Shown: piece after piece, positions 45,511 through 54,299 of the stretch
Position numbering within the stretch: position 1 is the stretch's first letter
Layout of the letters: every line of letters begins with the position of its first letter
Assembly (NCBI RefSeq): GCF_040545875.1
Contig: NZ_JBEPMR010000003.1
Strand: one strand, 5' to 3'
DNA length: 64,000 nucleotides
DNA from: Faecalicatena_A orotica
GTDB taxonomy: Bacteria > Bacillota > Clostridia > Lachnospirales > Lachnospiraceae
Notes under the pieces: generated by a model
What the model was told of the DNA's origin: nothing
Databases searched by the model: none
What the model saw: only the letters and a program-made list of their open reading frames with translations
Translations under genes and position numbers: made by a program

Positions 45511-47967
45511 ATGCTTAGAGAAAATTTTAATGATAACTGGAAGGTCTGCAAGAGTGTTGCTGCTCTGGATGCACTTTTTTATCCGGAGAAAGTGCAGGAA
45601 CCCAAACCCGTGAAACTGCCCCATGACGCCATGATATGCTCAGAGCGAAGCCCGGAGTATCCAACGGCAGGCGGAGGCGCCTTTTTCAAAGCAGAGAATC
45701 TGGAATATACCAAAACTTTTTTTGTTCCAAAGGAAGACCAGGGTAAAGTCATCTTTCTGGAATTCGAGGGCGTGATGCAGTATGCATTCGTCTGGGTGAA
45801 CGGAGGATTCGCGGGGCAGCATCCCTATGCCTATTCCAATTTTTATGTGAACATCACAGATTTTCTCCGTTTTGGAGAAGAGAATACGGTTAAAGTAATC
45901 GCCAAAAATGGAGCACAGCCCAATTCCAGGTGGTATTCCGGCGGCGGGATCTACCGCAATGTGAAAATTATAAAGGGAGAGCCTCTGCATATCTCCATGG
46001 ATGGAGTGATGATATCTACCCCGATTGCTGAATCCGATCGGGCAGTTGTGGAGGTTCGGGCAAAGATAGAAAATGAGAATCTTGGATTTCGATGCGGATG
46101 GCTGAAAACCGTGATCCGGGATGAAGATGGTGCGGAAGTGGCGAAAGAGCGCACGAAATTTCATGTTTTTTCTGAGGGAACACTCACGGTACAGCAGCGA
46201 ATCTATGTAAAGAATCCTAAGCTGTGGAACCTTGACGCCCCGTATCTGTATACCTGTGAGAGTATCCTGGAATCGGAGGAAATCAGAGATAAGACAGCGG
46301 TCTCGTTTGGAATCCGTTCGTTGACTTTGGACCCGGAACGGGGACTGCAGCTCAATGGAAGAACGGTCAAGCTGAAAGGCGGCTGTATCCATCACGACAA
46401 TGGGATGTTGGGGGCCGCTGCGTTTGAAGATGCGGAACTGCGCCGGGCAAGGCTGCATAAAAAGGCAGGCTACAATGCCCTGCGCTCCGCCCACTATCCG
46501 ATGTCGAAAGCAATGCTGGACGCCTGCGATCGGACAGGACTGTTGGTCATGGATGAGTTTACAGATGTATGGACGAGCTGTAAATGTGATTTTGACTACG
46601 GTTTCAGCTTTGCTGAGTGGTGGGAGCGGGATGTAGAACAGATGGTGTACAAGGATTATAACCATCCCTGCGTAGTACTGTATTCCATTGGCAACGAGAT
46701 ACCGGAAGCCGGCTCTCCTACAGATGCGTCATGGGGGAGAAAAATCGCGGAAAAAATACGGTCCATCGACAAGACCCGGTATATTACCAATGCGCTCAAT
46801 CTTCCGGGAGCAATACTGGATGTAGTTGTGCCTATGATGAGAGCGCAGAAACCGGAAAGCGCAGGTGCGAAGAGCGGCGAGATCAATCAGGTATCCAAAG
46901 ATATGCAGCAGGATATGCGCTCATGGATTTTAAACAGCGATATCCTGCAGGAGCGGATTGAAGAATCCTGCGGCGTGTTGGATGTGATAGGATATAATTA
47001 TACGACAGAGCGATATGAAAACGAACCGAAACTATCCCCGAACCGGATCGTGGTAGGTTCGGAGACTTCTCCGGCGGCTTTGGCAGAAAACTGGGAACTG
47101 GTGGAAAAGCATGGATATCTCATTGGGGATTTCAGCTGGACTTCATGGGATTATCTGGGTGAAGTAGGAATTGGTCATTTCGGATACGAAGATGATAAGA
47201 TAGACAGATTTTACGGGGATTATCCGTGGATTGCCGCATATAGCGGAGATTTCGATCTGACAGGTTTCAGGCGTCCCATATCTTATTGGAGGGAAATCAT
47301 ATGGGGAGGAAGAAATCATACGCCGTATATCGCGGTACAGCGGCCGGGGCGTTATGGCCAGAAGCCGGCTGACGGCAATCATATCTGGACGGATTCTATC
47401 TCTTCATGGACATGGCCCGGATATGAGGGGCATCCGATCATAGCTGAAGTCTATTCGGACGCCGAGGAGGCGGAACTTTTTATCAACGGTATCTCTCAGG
47501 GAAGAAAACCTGTAGGAGACGAGTTCAAAAAGTTCTACTGCCAGTGGGATACCGTGTATGAAACAGGTGAAGTGGAGGCGGTAACTTATATCGGAGGGAA
47601 AGAGACCGGACGCTTCCGTCTGAAAACTGCCGGTACACCGCGTTTGCGGGTTGAAAAAGAAAGTGAGAGCCTCCGTGCCGGCACGAATGACCTGTGCTTT
47701 ATTAATATTGAACTGGCCGATGAAAATGGTATCTTGAATACCGCTGTCCAGAAAGATGTTACAGTTTCACTGACAGGGGCAGGCATCCTGCAGGCCAGCG
47801 GCTCGGCAGATCCGAGAACCGAGGAAAATTATTATGACACGACTCATAAGACCTTTTATGGACGCGTACTGGCAGTGGTACGTGCAGGAGAGGAAAAGGG
47901 AACTGCAAGACTGACTGTATCGGCAGAAGGAATGGACAGTGTCGTTGTAGAGATACCTGTAGTCTGA
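45511..47967 (+). CDS. Glycoside hydrolase family 2 protein 3
   Basis: An 818-residue GH2 enzyme. Jelly roll domain with LPHDAMICSE and NSRWYSGGGIYR, Ig-like domain, barrel starting LKGGCIHHDNGMLGA, acid/base Glu396 in SIGNEIPEAG, nucleophile Glu518 in VVGSETSPA, then Ig-like C-terminal domains. Closest in overall layout to GH2 protein 2. No signal peptide, so cytoplasmic. Three GH2 genes of equal size but clear divergence in one locus argue for duplication and change of specificity rather than recent copying. Confidence 0.9.
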   Translation: MLRENFNDNWKVCKSVAALDALFYPEKVQEPKPVKLPHDAMICSERSPEYPTAGGGAFFKAENLEYTKTFFVPKEDQGKVIFLEFEGVMQYAFVWVNGGFAGQHPYAYSNFYVNITDFLRFGEENTVKVIAKNGAQPNSRWYSGGGIYRNVKIIKGEPLHISMDGVMISTPIAESDRAVVEVRAKIENENLGFRCGWLKTVIRDEDGAEVAKERTKFHVFSEGTLTVQQRIYVKNPKLWNLDAPYLYTCESILESEEIRDKTAVSFGIRSLTLDPERGLQLNGRTVKLKGGCIHHDNGMLGAAAFEDAELRRARLHKKAGYNALRSAHYPMSKAMLDACDRTGLLVMDEFTDVWTSCKCDFDYGFSFAEWWERDVEQMVYKDYNHPCVVLYSIGNEIPEAGSPTDASWGRKIAEKIRSIDKTRYITNALNLPGAILDVVVPMMRAQKPESAGAKSGEINQVSKDMQQDMRSWILNSDILQERIEESCGVLDVIGYNYTTERYENEPKLSPNRIVVGSETSPAALAENWELVEKHGYLIGDFSWTSWDYLGEVGIGHFGYEDDKIDRFYGDYPWIAAYSGDFDLTGFRRPISYWREIIWGGRNHTPYIAVQRPGRYGQKPADGNHIWTDSISSWTWPGYEGHPIIAEVYSDAEEAELFINGISQGRKPVGDEFKKFYCQWDTVYETGEVEAVTYIGGKETGRFRLKTAGTPRLRVEKESESLRAGTNDLCFINIELADENGILNTAVQKDVTVSLTGAGILQASGSADPRTEENYYDTTHKTFYGRVLAVVRAGEEKGTARLTVSAEGMDSVVVEIPVV

Positions 47968-47998
47968 AAAATAAGACATGCGGAAGGAGATTTTGAAA

Positions 47999-48070
47999 AT
48001 GACAAACGACGCAACTTTTGAATTAATGGCAAAAGCGCAGGGAACCTCGGATGCGGATTTGTACTGTTAA
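47999..48070 (+). CDS. Possible 23-residue peptide or gene relic
   Basis: ATG to TAA encoding MTNDATFELMAKAQGTSDAD and three more residues. A good ribosome binding site AAGGAG (47984-47989) lies nine bases upstream and the stop comes 14 bases before the next gene's start, which has its own AGGAGGAG. It might be a small protein, a translational coupling element for the GH106-like gene, or the 5' end left from a deleted gene. I do not recognise it. Confidence 0.35.
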   Translation: MTNDATFELMAKAQGTSDADLYC

Positions 48071-48084
48071 AAAGGAGGAGAAGC

Positions 48085-50682
48085 ATGTTAAAAACAATCA
48101 ATGAGTGTTTAAATGGAATGGAAGAAAACTATATTCTTCCATTTCTATGGCTCCATGAAGAAGACGAAGCCACATTAAGATCCTATATGACAGCAATCCA
48201 TGAAGCCAATATCAGGGCAGTTTGCTTAGAATCCAGACCTCATCCTGATTTTCTGGGGCCAAAGTGGTGGCAGGATCTTGATATCATTCTGGATGAGGCA
48301 AAAAAACGGAATATGAAGGTGTGGATATTGGACGACCAGCATTTCCCCACTGGAGCAGCTGCCGGAGCAGTAAAGACAGCACCGGCAGAACTTCACAAAC
48401 AATATCTTGCCTGCAATATGACGGATATTTTCGGACCTCAGCGAAGGGTTCGGCTTGATATAGGTAAACTGGCATCGACGCCGCAAAATCCTATCGCACC
48501 TCAGCCGCTGGACTATGATGATGATTGTCTGCTGGCAATTGTTGCCGCCCGTCTGGACGGCGGTATAGGCAACGGTCCAGATCATGTGGAAGAGGCAGTC
48601 GTCCTGACAGGCAAGATTGAAGAGGGATATCTCATCTGGGACGTGCCGGCGGGAATGTGGAGAGTATTTGCGTTCTATGTTACCCACAACGGCGCATCTC
48701 CTGATTACATCAATCTTGTAGCTCTGGATTCTTGTAAAATACTTTTGGATACGGTATACGAAGCTCATTACGCGCGCTATGCGGATGAATTCGGAAAAAC
48801 AATCGCCGGATTTTTCTCAGATGAGCCTTTCCTCGGAAATCTTTCCGGAAATGCGCAGGGATGCATCGTAGGAAAAACAAGAATGCCGCTTCCATGGAGT
48901 AAAGAAATGGAAACAGCATTAAAAGAACTCTGGGGAGAAAACTATCCAGTAAATCTTCCCGCACTTTGGGGAGAGATGGGAACCGCAGAGGAAACCGCAG
49001 ATATCCGGAATACATTTATGAACGCACTTACAGATCTGGTAAAGAAAAGTTTCAGCGAGCAGATCGGGAACTGGTGCAGAGATCACAGTGTGGAATATAT
49101 CGGTCACATTATCGAAGATAATAATGCTTCCGAGGGATTAGGCGCCAGCGTAGGACATTACTTCCGGGGACTTTGGGGTCAGGATATGGCAGGAATCGAC
49201 GATATCGGCGCGCAGATTACCGCTGGCGGCGCAAATGTGGAGCATATATCTATTGCTGGTTCCGGAGACGGAGAATTTTATCATCATGTTCTGGGGAAAC
49301 TCGGTTCGTCCCTGGCGCATATTGACCCTAAGAAGAAGGACCGCTGTGTATGCGAGTGTTTTGGCGCGTATGGCTGGACAGAAGGAACTCAGACCATGAA
49401 GTATATTGCGGATCACCTTCTTGCTGACGGTGTGAATCATTTTGTACCTCATGCTTTTTCCGCAAAGGCATTTCCAGATTTTGACTGTCCGCCCCACTTC
49501 TATGCGGGAGGAGAGGATATCCTGTTCCCTGCTTTCGGAAAACTGATGGCGTATATGAACCGTACCGCGCATATTTTGTCTGCTTATCAGCATACTGCCC
49601 CTGTTGCCGTCCTCTATCATGCGGAAGCTGCATGGAGCGGTCAGCGTTGGATGAAGATGCAGAAGTGCGCACGGATTCTACGGGAACACCAGATTGATTT
49701 TGATATTCTTCCATCAGAAGTGTTAGAATTGAAAGACAAGATTTTAACAGTGAATGGAAGGCAGTATAAAGCTCTTGTGATTCCGGGATGCGAATATTTG
49801 GGAGAGAAAGCAGCAGCATTCTGTAAAAAGGCAAAAGCAGTTGATTTCCCAGTATATTTTTCGGATTTTGCTCCAAAGAATGTTCAGGGAACGACAGTAG
49901 GACTTTTGGATTTGGCAGATATACTAGCCGATATGACAGATGTAACACTTACTCCGTTCCATACGGATATCCGGATTTATCACGGGATTAAAAAAGGAGA
50001 AGGACATGTCTATTTTTTGTTCAATGAGTCTACATGGTCGTCCTTTGAAGGAAGATTAAAAGTCAAAGCTGATGGAAAATGCTATAGATACGATCCTATG
50101 GAAAACAGAATCTTCCGACGTAAACTGGCGGGAGGCAGTATACCGGTACGATTAAATCCAATGGAGAGTGCGCTGTTTATAGTGACAGATGCAGAAATAG
50201 AGGCAACAGAAGAACTTCCAGAGATGACAGGAACTGCTTTGCTGAACGGAAAATGGACGATTTCCCTTAAAGAAAACGGAGAATTTGTTCCCTATGAGGT
50301 TACGGAACGTCTGGACGGTATCATGAAGGACGGATGGTCAGGAACCATCTGTTATGAGTATCAGATTCCGGGGGGAACGCTTCCGGGAGATGCAGACTAT
50401 ATTATGCTAAAGCTCCCGCAAGTCAGAGAGACAGCAGAAGTATGGTGTAATGGGAAATATGTGGGAAATGCGATAGCCGCACCATTTTGTTTTGAACTGA
50501 CTCATGCATGGAAGAAGGGAAAGAACCTTTTGCGTATTGAAGTGACTTCTACTATGGAACACAAGGTAAAGGCTGCAAGCGGCGGAAAAGATTGGTTTAT
50601 ATCAATGCAGAAAGTATGGTACGGATATGGCATGAGTGATATTCCTGTGCTGGAGTATTGTAAAAAAGAAGAAAAAGTATAA
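48085..50682 (+). CDS. GH106-like glycoside hydrolase with C-terminal jelly roll
   Basis: An 865-residue protein that resembles the GH106 alpha-L-rhamnosidase-type family. The first 400 residues look like a TIM barrel (FLWLHEEDEATLRSYMTAI, VCLESRPHPDFLGPKWWQDL, DDQHFPTGAAAG, FFSDEPFLGNL). A glutamine amidotransferase-like or Rossmann-type segment follows (YKALVIPGCEYLG). The final 150 residues form a jelly roll (NLLRIEVTSTMEHKV) of the glycosylhydrolase-like type. No signal peptide. The activity is uncertain: an alpha-L-rhamnosidase or another exo-glycosidase. It is the last gene of the long locus and is followed by a terminator. Confidence 0.72.
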   Translation: MLKTINECLNGMEENYILPFLWLHEEDEATLRSYMTAIHEANIRAVCLESRPHPDFLGPKWWQDLDIILDEAKKRNMKVWILDDQHFPTGAAAGAVKTAPAELHKQYLACNMTDIFGPQRRVRLDIGKLASTPQNPIAPQPLDYDDDCLLAIVAARLDGGIGNGPDHVEEAVVLTGKIEEGYLIWDVPAGMWRVFAFYVTHNGASPDYINLVALDSCKILLDTVYEAHYARYADEFGKTIAGFFSDEPFLGNLSGNAQGCIVGKTRMPLPWSKEMETALKELWGENYPVNLPALWGEMGTAEETADIRNTFMNALTDLVKKSFSEQIGNWCRDHSVEYIGHIIEDNNASEGLGASVGHYFRGLWGQDMAGIDDIGAQITAGGANVEHISIAGSGDGEFYHHVLGKLGSSLAHIDPKKKDRCVCECFGAYGWTEGTQTMKYIADHLLADGVNHFVPHAFSAKAFPDFDCPPHFYAGGEDILFPAFGKLMAYMNRTAHILSAYQHTAPVAVLYHAEAAWSGQRWMKMQKCARILREHQIDFDILPSEVLELKDKILTVNGRQYKALVIPGCEYLGEKAAAFCKKAKAVDFPVYFSDFAPKNVQGTTVGLLDLADILADMTDVTLTPFHTDIRIYHGIKKGEGHVYFLFNESTWSSFEGRLKVKADGKCYRYDPMENRIFRRKLAGGSIPVRLNPMESALFIVTDAEIEATEELPEMTGTALLNGKWTISLKENGEFVPYEVTERLDGIMKDGWSGTICYEYQIPGGTLPGDADYIMLKLPQVRETAEVWCNGKYVGNAIAAPFCFELTHAWKKGKNLLRIEVTSTMEHKVKAASGGKDWFISMQKVWYGYGMSDIPVLEYCKKEEKV

Positions 50683-50704
50683 CAAGAATTTTATTAAGAC
50701 TAAG

Positions 50705-50748
50705 AAGATGCTATTTCTTTGCAAGAGGGGATAGCATCTTTTAGTTTT
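50705..50748 (+). terminator. Terminator at the end of the glycoside locus
   Basis: Perfect 10-bp stem AAGATGCTAT / ATAGCATCTT (50705-50714 and 50731-50740) followed by TTAGTTTT. The loop is long (16 bases). Confidence 0.7.
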
Positions 50749-50805
50749 AATATCATGTGAATAGCGATTATTGTTTGTTGAAGTATCATTTTTGGCAGAA
50801 CAATT

Positions 50806-51972
50806 ATGACAGGAATCCTCCCGATTGCAAAGTATTACAGTGGCTCTGAATTGAATATGTTTACGGAGTATACTATGGCAACAGAAGAGAAGTTCTCCAA
50901 ATATTTCGGGTTTACGGAGGAAGAGACAGATGAACTTTATGAAAAGTATCTGAAAGGTACAGAAAAACCGCACCTGACAAGAGAAGGATTAAAGAGCTGG
51001 TATGACGGGTATTATTCAAAAACAGGAATTAGGTTGTATAATCCTCGTTCCGTTGTCACATCCTTAAAGAACAATAACTTTGGTAATTACTGGACCAGTT
51101 CCGGACCATATGATGAAATTTATTACTATATCGAGCATAATGTGGCAGAAGTCCGTGATGACCTGGCATTAATAGAAACGTTTGACCATTTATTTGAAGA
51201 TGAAAAGAATTCGGTTTCTGTCAGTAGCAGTATAGGTATCGCTATTTTTCCAGACAATGGTGAAACATTCAAAAATCTATATTCAAATGCAGACAGAGCA
51301 CTTTATCAAGTGAAAAAATTAGGCAAGAACAATTATATGCTGTATGATGATATTTCGTCAGAGAGTGGGCTGGATAACAAATACTTTACGCCACGAACAA
51401 AAATTGAATCAGAGAATAATTCTGCCTGTCTTTCCGGTGATTTACTGGGTTATGTTTTTGAAATCCTGTATGACTCGGAAGACTTTGATAAATCTGTAAA
51501 CGATGTTTTGGAGATTATCGGGAAAAAGTTCGATGTCAGCCGGGCATATATATTTGAAAATTCAGAGGATAATCTCTATACATCGAATACATATGAATGG
51601 CGCAGTGAGGGAGTTACATCAGAAATTGCAAATCTGCAGAATCTCAGCTTTAGCGAGCATGGAAATTATAAAGACCTCTTTAAAGATAATACAGTTTTTT
51701 ACTGCAGGGACATCCGTACATTAAATCCCGGACAGGCAGAAATCTTAGCAGCACAGGGTATCCGATCCACGCTGCAGTGTGCAATAATAGAGAATAAAAC
51801 ATTCACTGGAATGATTGGATTTGACGAATGTACGGGGCTGCGATTATGGACTCAGGAAGAAATCAGCCTTCTTATTATATTATCACGACTGATATCTCTC
51901 TTTCTACAGAAAAAGAAGATGGGCCAAATGGAAGACAAAATTGCGCATTACCAAAATATATTAGCGAATTAA
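50806..51972 (+). CDS. Chimeric protein: AAA-ATPase-like fragment, partial GGDEF, GAF
   Basis: A 388-residue frame made of parts of unrelated genes. Residues about 1-123 match an internal piece of AAA-ATPase-like/DUF1703-type proteins (MTGILPIAKYYSGSELNMF, YDGYYSKTG, LYNPRSVV, NYWTSSGPYDEI); the Walker motifs and the nuclease end are missing. Residues about 124-180 match only the end of a GGDEF domain (SIGIAIFPDNGE, NADRALYQVKKLGKN), without the GGDEF motif. Residues about 215-375 look like a GAF domain. The junction near 51175 is in frame. No promoter or good ribosome binding site was seen. It is probably a deletion fusion and non-functional as ATPase or cyclase. Confidence 0.65.
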   Translation: MTGILPIAKYYSGSELNMFTEYTMATEEKFSKYFGFTEEETDELYEKYLKGTEKPHLTREGLKSWYDGYYSKTGIRLYNPRSVVTSLKNNNFGNYWTSSGPYDEIYYYIEHNVAEVRDDLALIETFDHLFEDEKNSVSVSSSIGIAIFPDNGETFKNLYSNADRALYQVKKLGKNNYMLYDDISSESGLDNKYFTPRTKIESENNSACLSGDLLGYVFEILYDSEDFDKSVNDVLEIIGKKFDVSRAYIFENSEDNLYTSNTYEWRSEGVTSEIANLQNLSFSEHGNYKDLFKDNTVFYCRDIRTLNPGQAEILAAQGIRSTLQCAIIENKTFTGMIGFDECTGLRLWTQEEISLLIILSRLISLFLQKKKMGQMEDKIAHYQNILAN

Positions 51973-51986
51973 AAGAGTCAAACTGA

Positions 51987-52014
51987 GAAGGCGCATTAGC
52001 GTCTTCTTTTATTT
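51987..52014 (+). terminator. Rho-independent terminator
   Basis: Stem GAAGGCGC / GCGTCTTC (51987-51994 and 51999-52006, one G-T pair) with loop ATTA and TTTTATTT after it, 14 bases after the chimeric gene. Confidence 0.75.
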
Positions 52015-52155
52015 GCCAGAAACACGATACTGATGGTATACTGGACATGTATACTTATTATGCTGTACAAGATAACTTTGGGTGGTTATATTTATATATG
52101 TTATAAGGCAAGGAAGACAATAACTAAAGCCCAGTTTTTATGAGGAGGGCCAGGT

Positions 52156-52314
52156 ATGAAAAACAATAAAAATAAAGATGAAAATTCAAATAATAATTTA
52201 GCAATAGGAATAAGTTTAGGACTGTTATTTGGGCTCTTGTGGGATAATTTGGCATTAGGTTTGGCTTTGGGAGTTGCAATTGGTTCATTGTCTAAATCCT
52301 ATAAAAAGAAATAG
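52156..52314 (+). CDS. Small glycine-rich membrane protein (52 residues)
   Basis: A 52-residue protein: an Asn/Lys-rich polar start of 14 residues (MKNNKNKDENSNNN), a hydrophobic stretch of about 30 with regularly spaced glycines (AIGISLGLLFGLLWDN then LALGLALGVAIG), and a basic end (KSYKKK). The pattern suggests a glycine-zipper membrane helix or hairpin. A strong ribosome binding site GAGGAGGG precedes the ATG. Similar small proteins occur in Firmicutes without known function. It sits in the AT-rich island of small genes. Confidence 0.72.
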   Translation: MKNNKNKDENSNNNLAIGISLGLLFGLLWDNLALGLALGVAIGSLSKSYKKK

Positions 52315-52366
52315 TAAGATTCCAGTTACCAAAGAGAAAAATCAGAATTTTGTGGAGGAGTATATT

Positions 52367-52651
52367 ATGAATGAATTGCAGAAAAGATTTTTTGAACATT
52401 TAGCCAATATACAAGAAAGCTGTGTTGAAATTTGCATGATACAGCATAAGTGTGATGATAAAACGACTAAAAGTATGCTGTATGATGTTACTTATGAGGC
52501 AATTACACAAATCATGGTAATGATTGACGGCTATTCCACTTTTAGCGAAAATAAACACGATATTGTCAATACAGTAACTGGGGAACATCTAAAAGAAAAT
52601 CCTTCTATCGAGTTACATGACCAAACGGAGGAATTTCTAAAATATGAGTAG
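52367..52651 (+). CDS. Hypothetical protein (94 residues)
   Basis: A predicted helical, soluble protein of 94 residues starting MNELQKRFFEHLANIQESC. GGAGG lies eight bases before the ATG at 52367. The sequence TYEAITQIMVMIDGYS suggests an all-helical small domain. I do not recognise the family. The stop is followed within 10 bases by the palindromic repeat R1, which recurs after the next gene. Confidence 0.65.
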   Translation: MNELQKRFFEHLANIQESCVEICMIQHKCDDKTTKSMLYDVTYEAITQIMVMIDGYSTFSENKHDIVNTVTGEHLKENPSIELHDQTEEFLKYE

Positions 52652-52660
52652 TAACAATTT

Positions 52661-52692
52661 CAGTTTGTCAAACTGGAAAATTAGAAGTTGTA
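52661..52692 (+). repeat. Palindromic intergenic repeat R1
   Basis: A 32-base element: CAGTTTGTCAAACTGG, an inverted repeat with 6-bp arms, then AAAATTAGAAGTTGTA. It differs from R2 at 53006 at only two positions. Both copies lie directly downstream of a small gene. Confidence 0.7.
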
Positions 52693-52705
52693 TAGGGAAT
52701 AAGAT

Positions 52706-52989
52706 ATGAAGAAAAGTGTTTTGATAAGTAATATTATATTATTAATTTGGTATTTTCTTGCAATGGTCGGTGTGAAAATAGGGGCTAAATATTTAGTTGA
52801 GGGTGCTTTTAAAGATGAATGGATATTTATGATAATCCCTATTATCACTTTATAACCTACTTCAAAGATTGCATTCAACTTGTGAGTATAAATGGAAGAT
52901 ATGTTCCTGATGTTTATCATATTGTACTGCATATTTTGATAATTGTAGCATTTGTTTTTACCATTAGATTTCGTAAAAATGTAGATTGA
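52706..52989 (+). pseudogene. Small membrane protein, frameshifted
   Basis: From the ATG at 52706 the frame reads MKKSVLISNIILLIWYFLAM and stops at 52853-52855 after 49 residues. In the next frame the sequence continues directly as FITYFKDCIQLVSINGRYV, then HIVLHILIIVAFVFTIRF, ending at 52989. The two parts together would give a protein of about 95 residues with three hydrophobic segments and basic end. One base seems to have been lost or gained near 52849. The family is unknown. Confidence 0.6.
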
Positions 52990-53005
52990 AATAATACATA
53001 ACCTC

Positions 53006-53037
53006 CAGTTTGTTAAACTGGAAAATTAGAAGTTTTA
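53006..53037 (+). repeat. Palindromic intergenic repeat R2
   Basis: Second copy of the element at 52661: CCAGTTTGTTAAACTGG, here with 7-bp arms including the preceding C, then AAAATTAGAAGTTTTA. It lies 16 bases after the frameshifted membrane protein gene. Confidence 0.7.
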
Positions 53038-53068
53038 GGGCTGAATAAATTGAAAGGTAATTATTGTT

Positions 53069-53530
53069 ATGGAAAAGACGGAATTGAATTTTGTGTGTAC
53101 CGGAATGAAAACGGGTAAAAAAATCCCGATAGAATATACTGGGCGTGGACAAAACATATCACCAGAGTTTATTATTAAAAATTTGTTGCCCAATGCCAAA
53201 ACGTTAGCCATTACGTTAGAGGATTTAACACATCCAATAAAAAAATTCACCCATTGGATTATTTGGAATATTCCCGCAACTGATAAAATCGAGAAAGGAA
53301 TTCCAGCGGGTAAGAAAGTGTTGGGAAATGCAGTTCAAGGGGTTGGATATGGTTTCCATCAATATGCTGGGCCTAAACCTCCGAAAGGGAAAAAGCATAT
53401 CTACCTCTTTACTATCTATGCTTTGGATTGTGAATTAAATATAAGTGCCAATTCTATGAAAGGAACTTTTTTAAGAAGGGCAAAAGGTCATATTATTCAA
53501 AGCGGAAATGTAATAGGTGAATTTGAGTAG
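53069..53530 (+). CDS. YbhB/YbcL family Raf kinase inhibitor-like protein (PEBP fold)
   Basis: A 153-residue protein of the phosphatidylethanolamine-binding protein family. The family pattern is clear: FVCTGMKTGKKIP, GQNISPEF (usually NxSPxL), LAITLEDLTHP, THWIIWNIPA, GYHQYxGPxPP-type GFHQYAGPKPPKGKKHIYLF. The bacterial members bind small ligands or phospholipids; their role is unclear. At 153 residues it is full length. AAAGG precedes the ATG. It is one of the intact genes in the island. Confidence 0.88.
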   Translation: MEKTELNFVCTGMKTGKKIPIEYTGRGQNISPEFIIKNLLPNAKTLAITLEDLTHPIKKFTHWIIWNIPATDKIEKGIPAGKKVLGNAVQGVGYGFHQYAGPKPPKGKKHIYLFTIYALDCELNISANSMKGTFLRRAKGHIIQSGNVIGEFE

Positions 53531-53606
53531 CACACCGACAGATGATTTTTGGGATGATAATATCGAAGGGAAAGAATTGCGGGAAGTCCGATATATCTAC
53601 AAATAA
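53524..53606 (+). pseudogene. Short coding relic
   Basis: Overlapping the end of the PEBP gene in another frame, the sequence reads TDDFWDDNIEGKELREVR and YIYK before a stop at 53606. The acidic composition and clean frame suggest the last codons of a lost gene. There is no start codon. The family is unknown. Confidence 0.3.
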
Positions 53607-53623
53607 TTTGTTGGAGGAGATGC

Positions 53624-53851
53624 GTGAAAATATATAATGTAGGAAACAGAGTCATGAATACATATCTTTACCAGATTAAAGATGGGTTTATAATGATTGA
53701 TACAGGCTATGAAAATAATTATACAAAATGTACTTCGTCTATGAAACGAAAAGGAATTTCTTGGGCTGATAGAGTAAATACAATTCTTTGTGGGAATATT
53801 TACAGGAAGAACTAAAACAATTATTATTGAATATTAAAAAGGTTAATTAGG
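53624..53851 (+). pseudogene. MBL-fold metallohydrolase, N-terminal fragment
   Basis: The start resembles metallo-beta-lactamase fold proteins: MKIYNVGNRVMNTYLYQIKD, then FIMIDTGYENNYTKCTSSMK. Homology ends after KGISWAD, before the HxHxDH zinc motif, and the frame stops after 63 residues. In another frame the next bases give LWEYLQEELKQLLLNIKKVN up to 53851, perhaps the original C-terminus after an internal deletion. The product cannot bind zinc and is a pseudogene. TTGGAGGAG precedes the GTG start. Confidence 0.65.
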
Positions 53852-53853
53852 GG

Positions 53854-54258
53854 ATGTGTAAAAGAGCTATGGATTCAATAGGTTCTTCAACGAGATTATT
53901 ATGGTTTTTTGTCTTTATTATGGGTGTGCCGGTTATATTGTTGATTTGCTCGATGTTGCTCTGGTCTTATAACAGATTTAAACATTTGGCATTTATATCA
54001 TATATTGCAGAAGTTATTTTGACGATATTTATAATTTACATAAGTATTTCAAATATTGTTTCACGCCTTCCGTGGAATGAAGTAATATATTACCGGTATG
54101 TAGGAAATAGCATTTTAATTATTATGAGTGTTTTATCCACAATTGGCAGTCTGTTCTTTTTTCGTAGATATAAGAAAATCAGTAACATTTTTATGAATAT
54201 TTCTTCACTGCTGGTAGTCATTGTGTGGGTCATAATAATAGATACAGCTAATATGTAA
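53854..54258 (+). CDS. Hypothetical four-helix membrane protein
   Basis: A 134-residue protein with four hydrophobic segments (about 13-36, 42-66, 80-98 and 109-130) and short loops, one with basic residues (FFFRRYKK). No family recognised. The ATG at 53854 has a poor ribosome binding site, and an ATG at 53869 is an alternative. It follows the truncated metallohydrolase by two bases. An intact frame of this kind in a decaying region is still likely a gene, but expression is uncertain. Confidence 0.55.
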   Translation: MCKRAMDSIGSSTRLLWFFVFIMGVPVILLICSMLLWSYNRFKHLAFISYIAEVILTIFIIYISISNIVSRLPWNEVIYYRYVGNSILIIMSVLSTIGSLFFFRRYKKISNIFMNISSLLVVIVWVIIIDTANM

Positions 54259-54299
54259 AGTTTAGCTTATGATAGAAAAAATAAAATTCGGAGTAAAGA

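Noticed and set aside
52661..53037. R1 and R2 as true integron attC sites.
   Set aside because: The GTTRRRY and RYYYAAC core sites are not clear and no integron integrase is present; only the cassette-like placement is supported.
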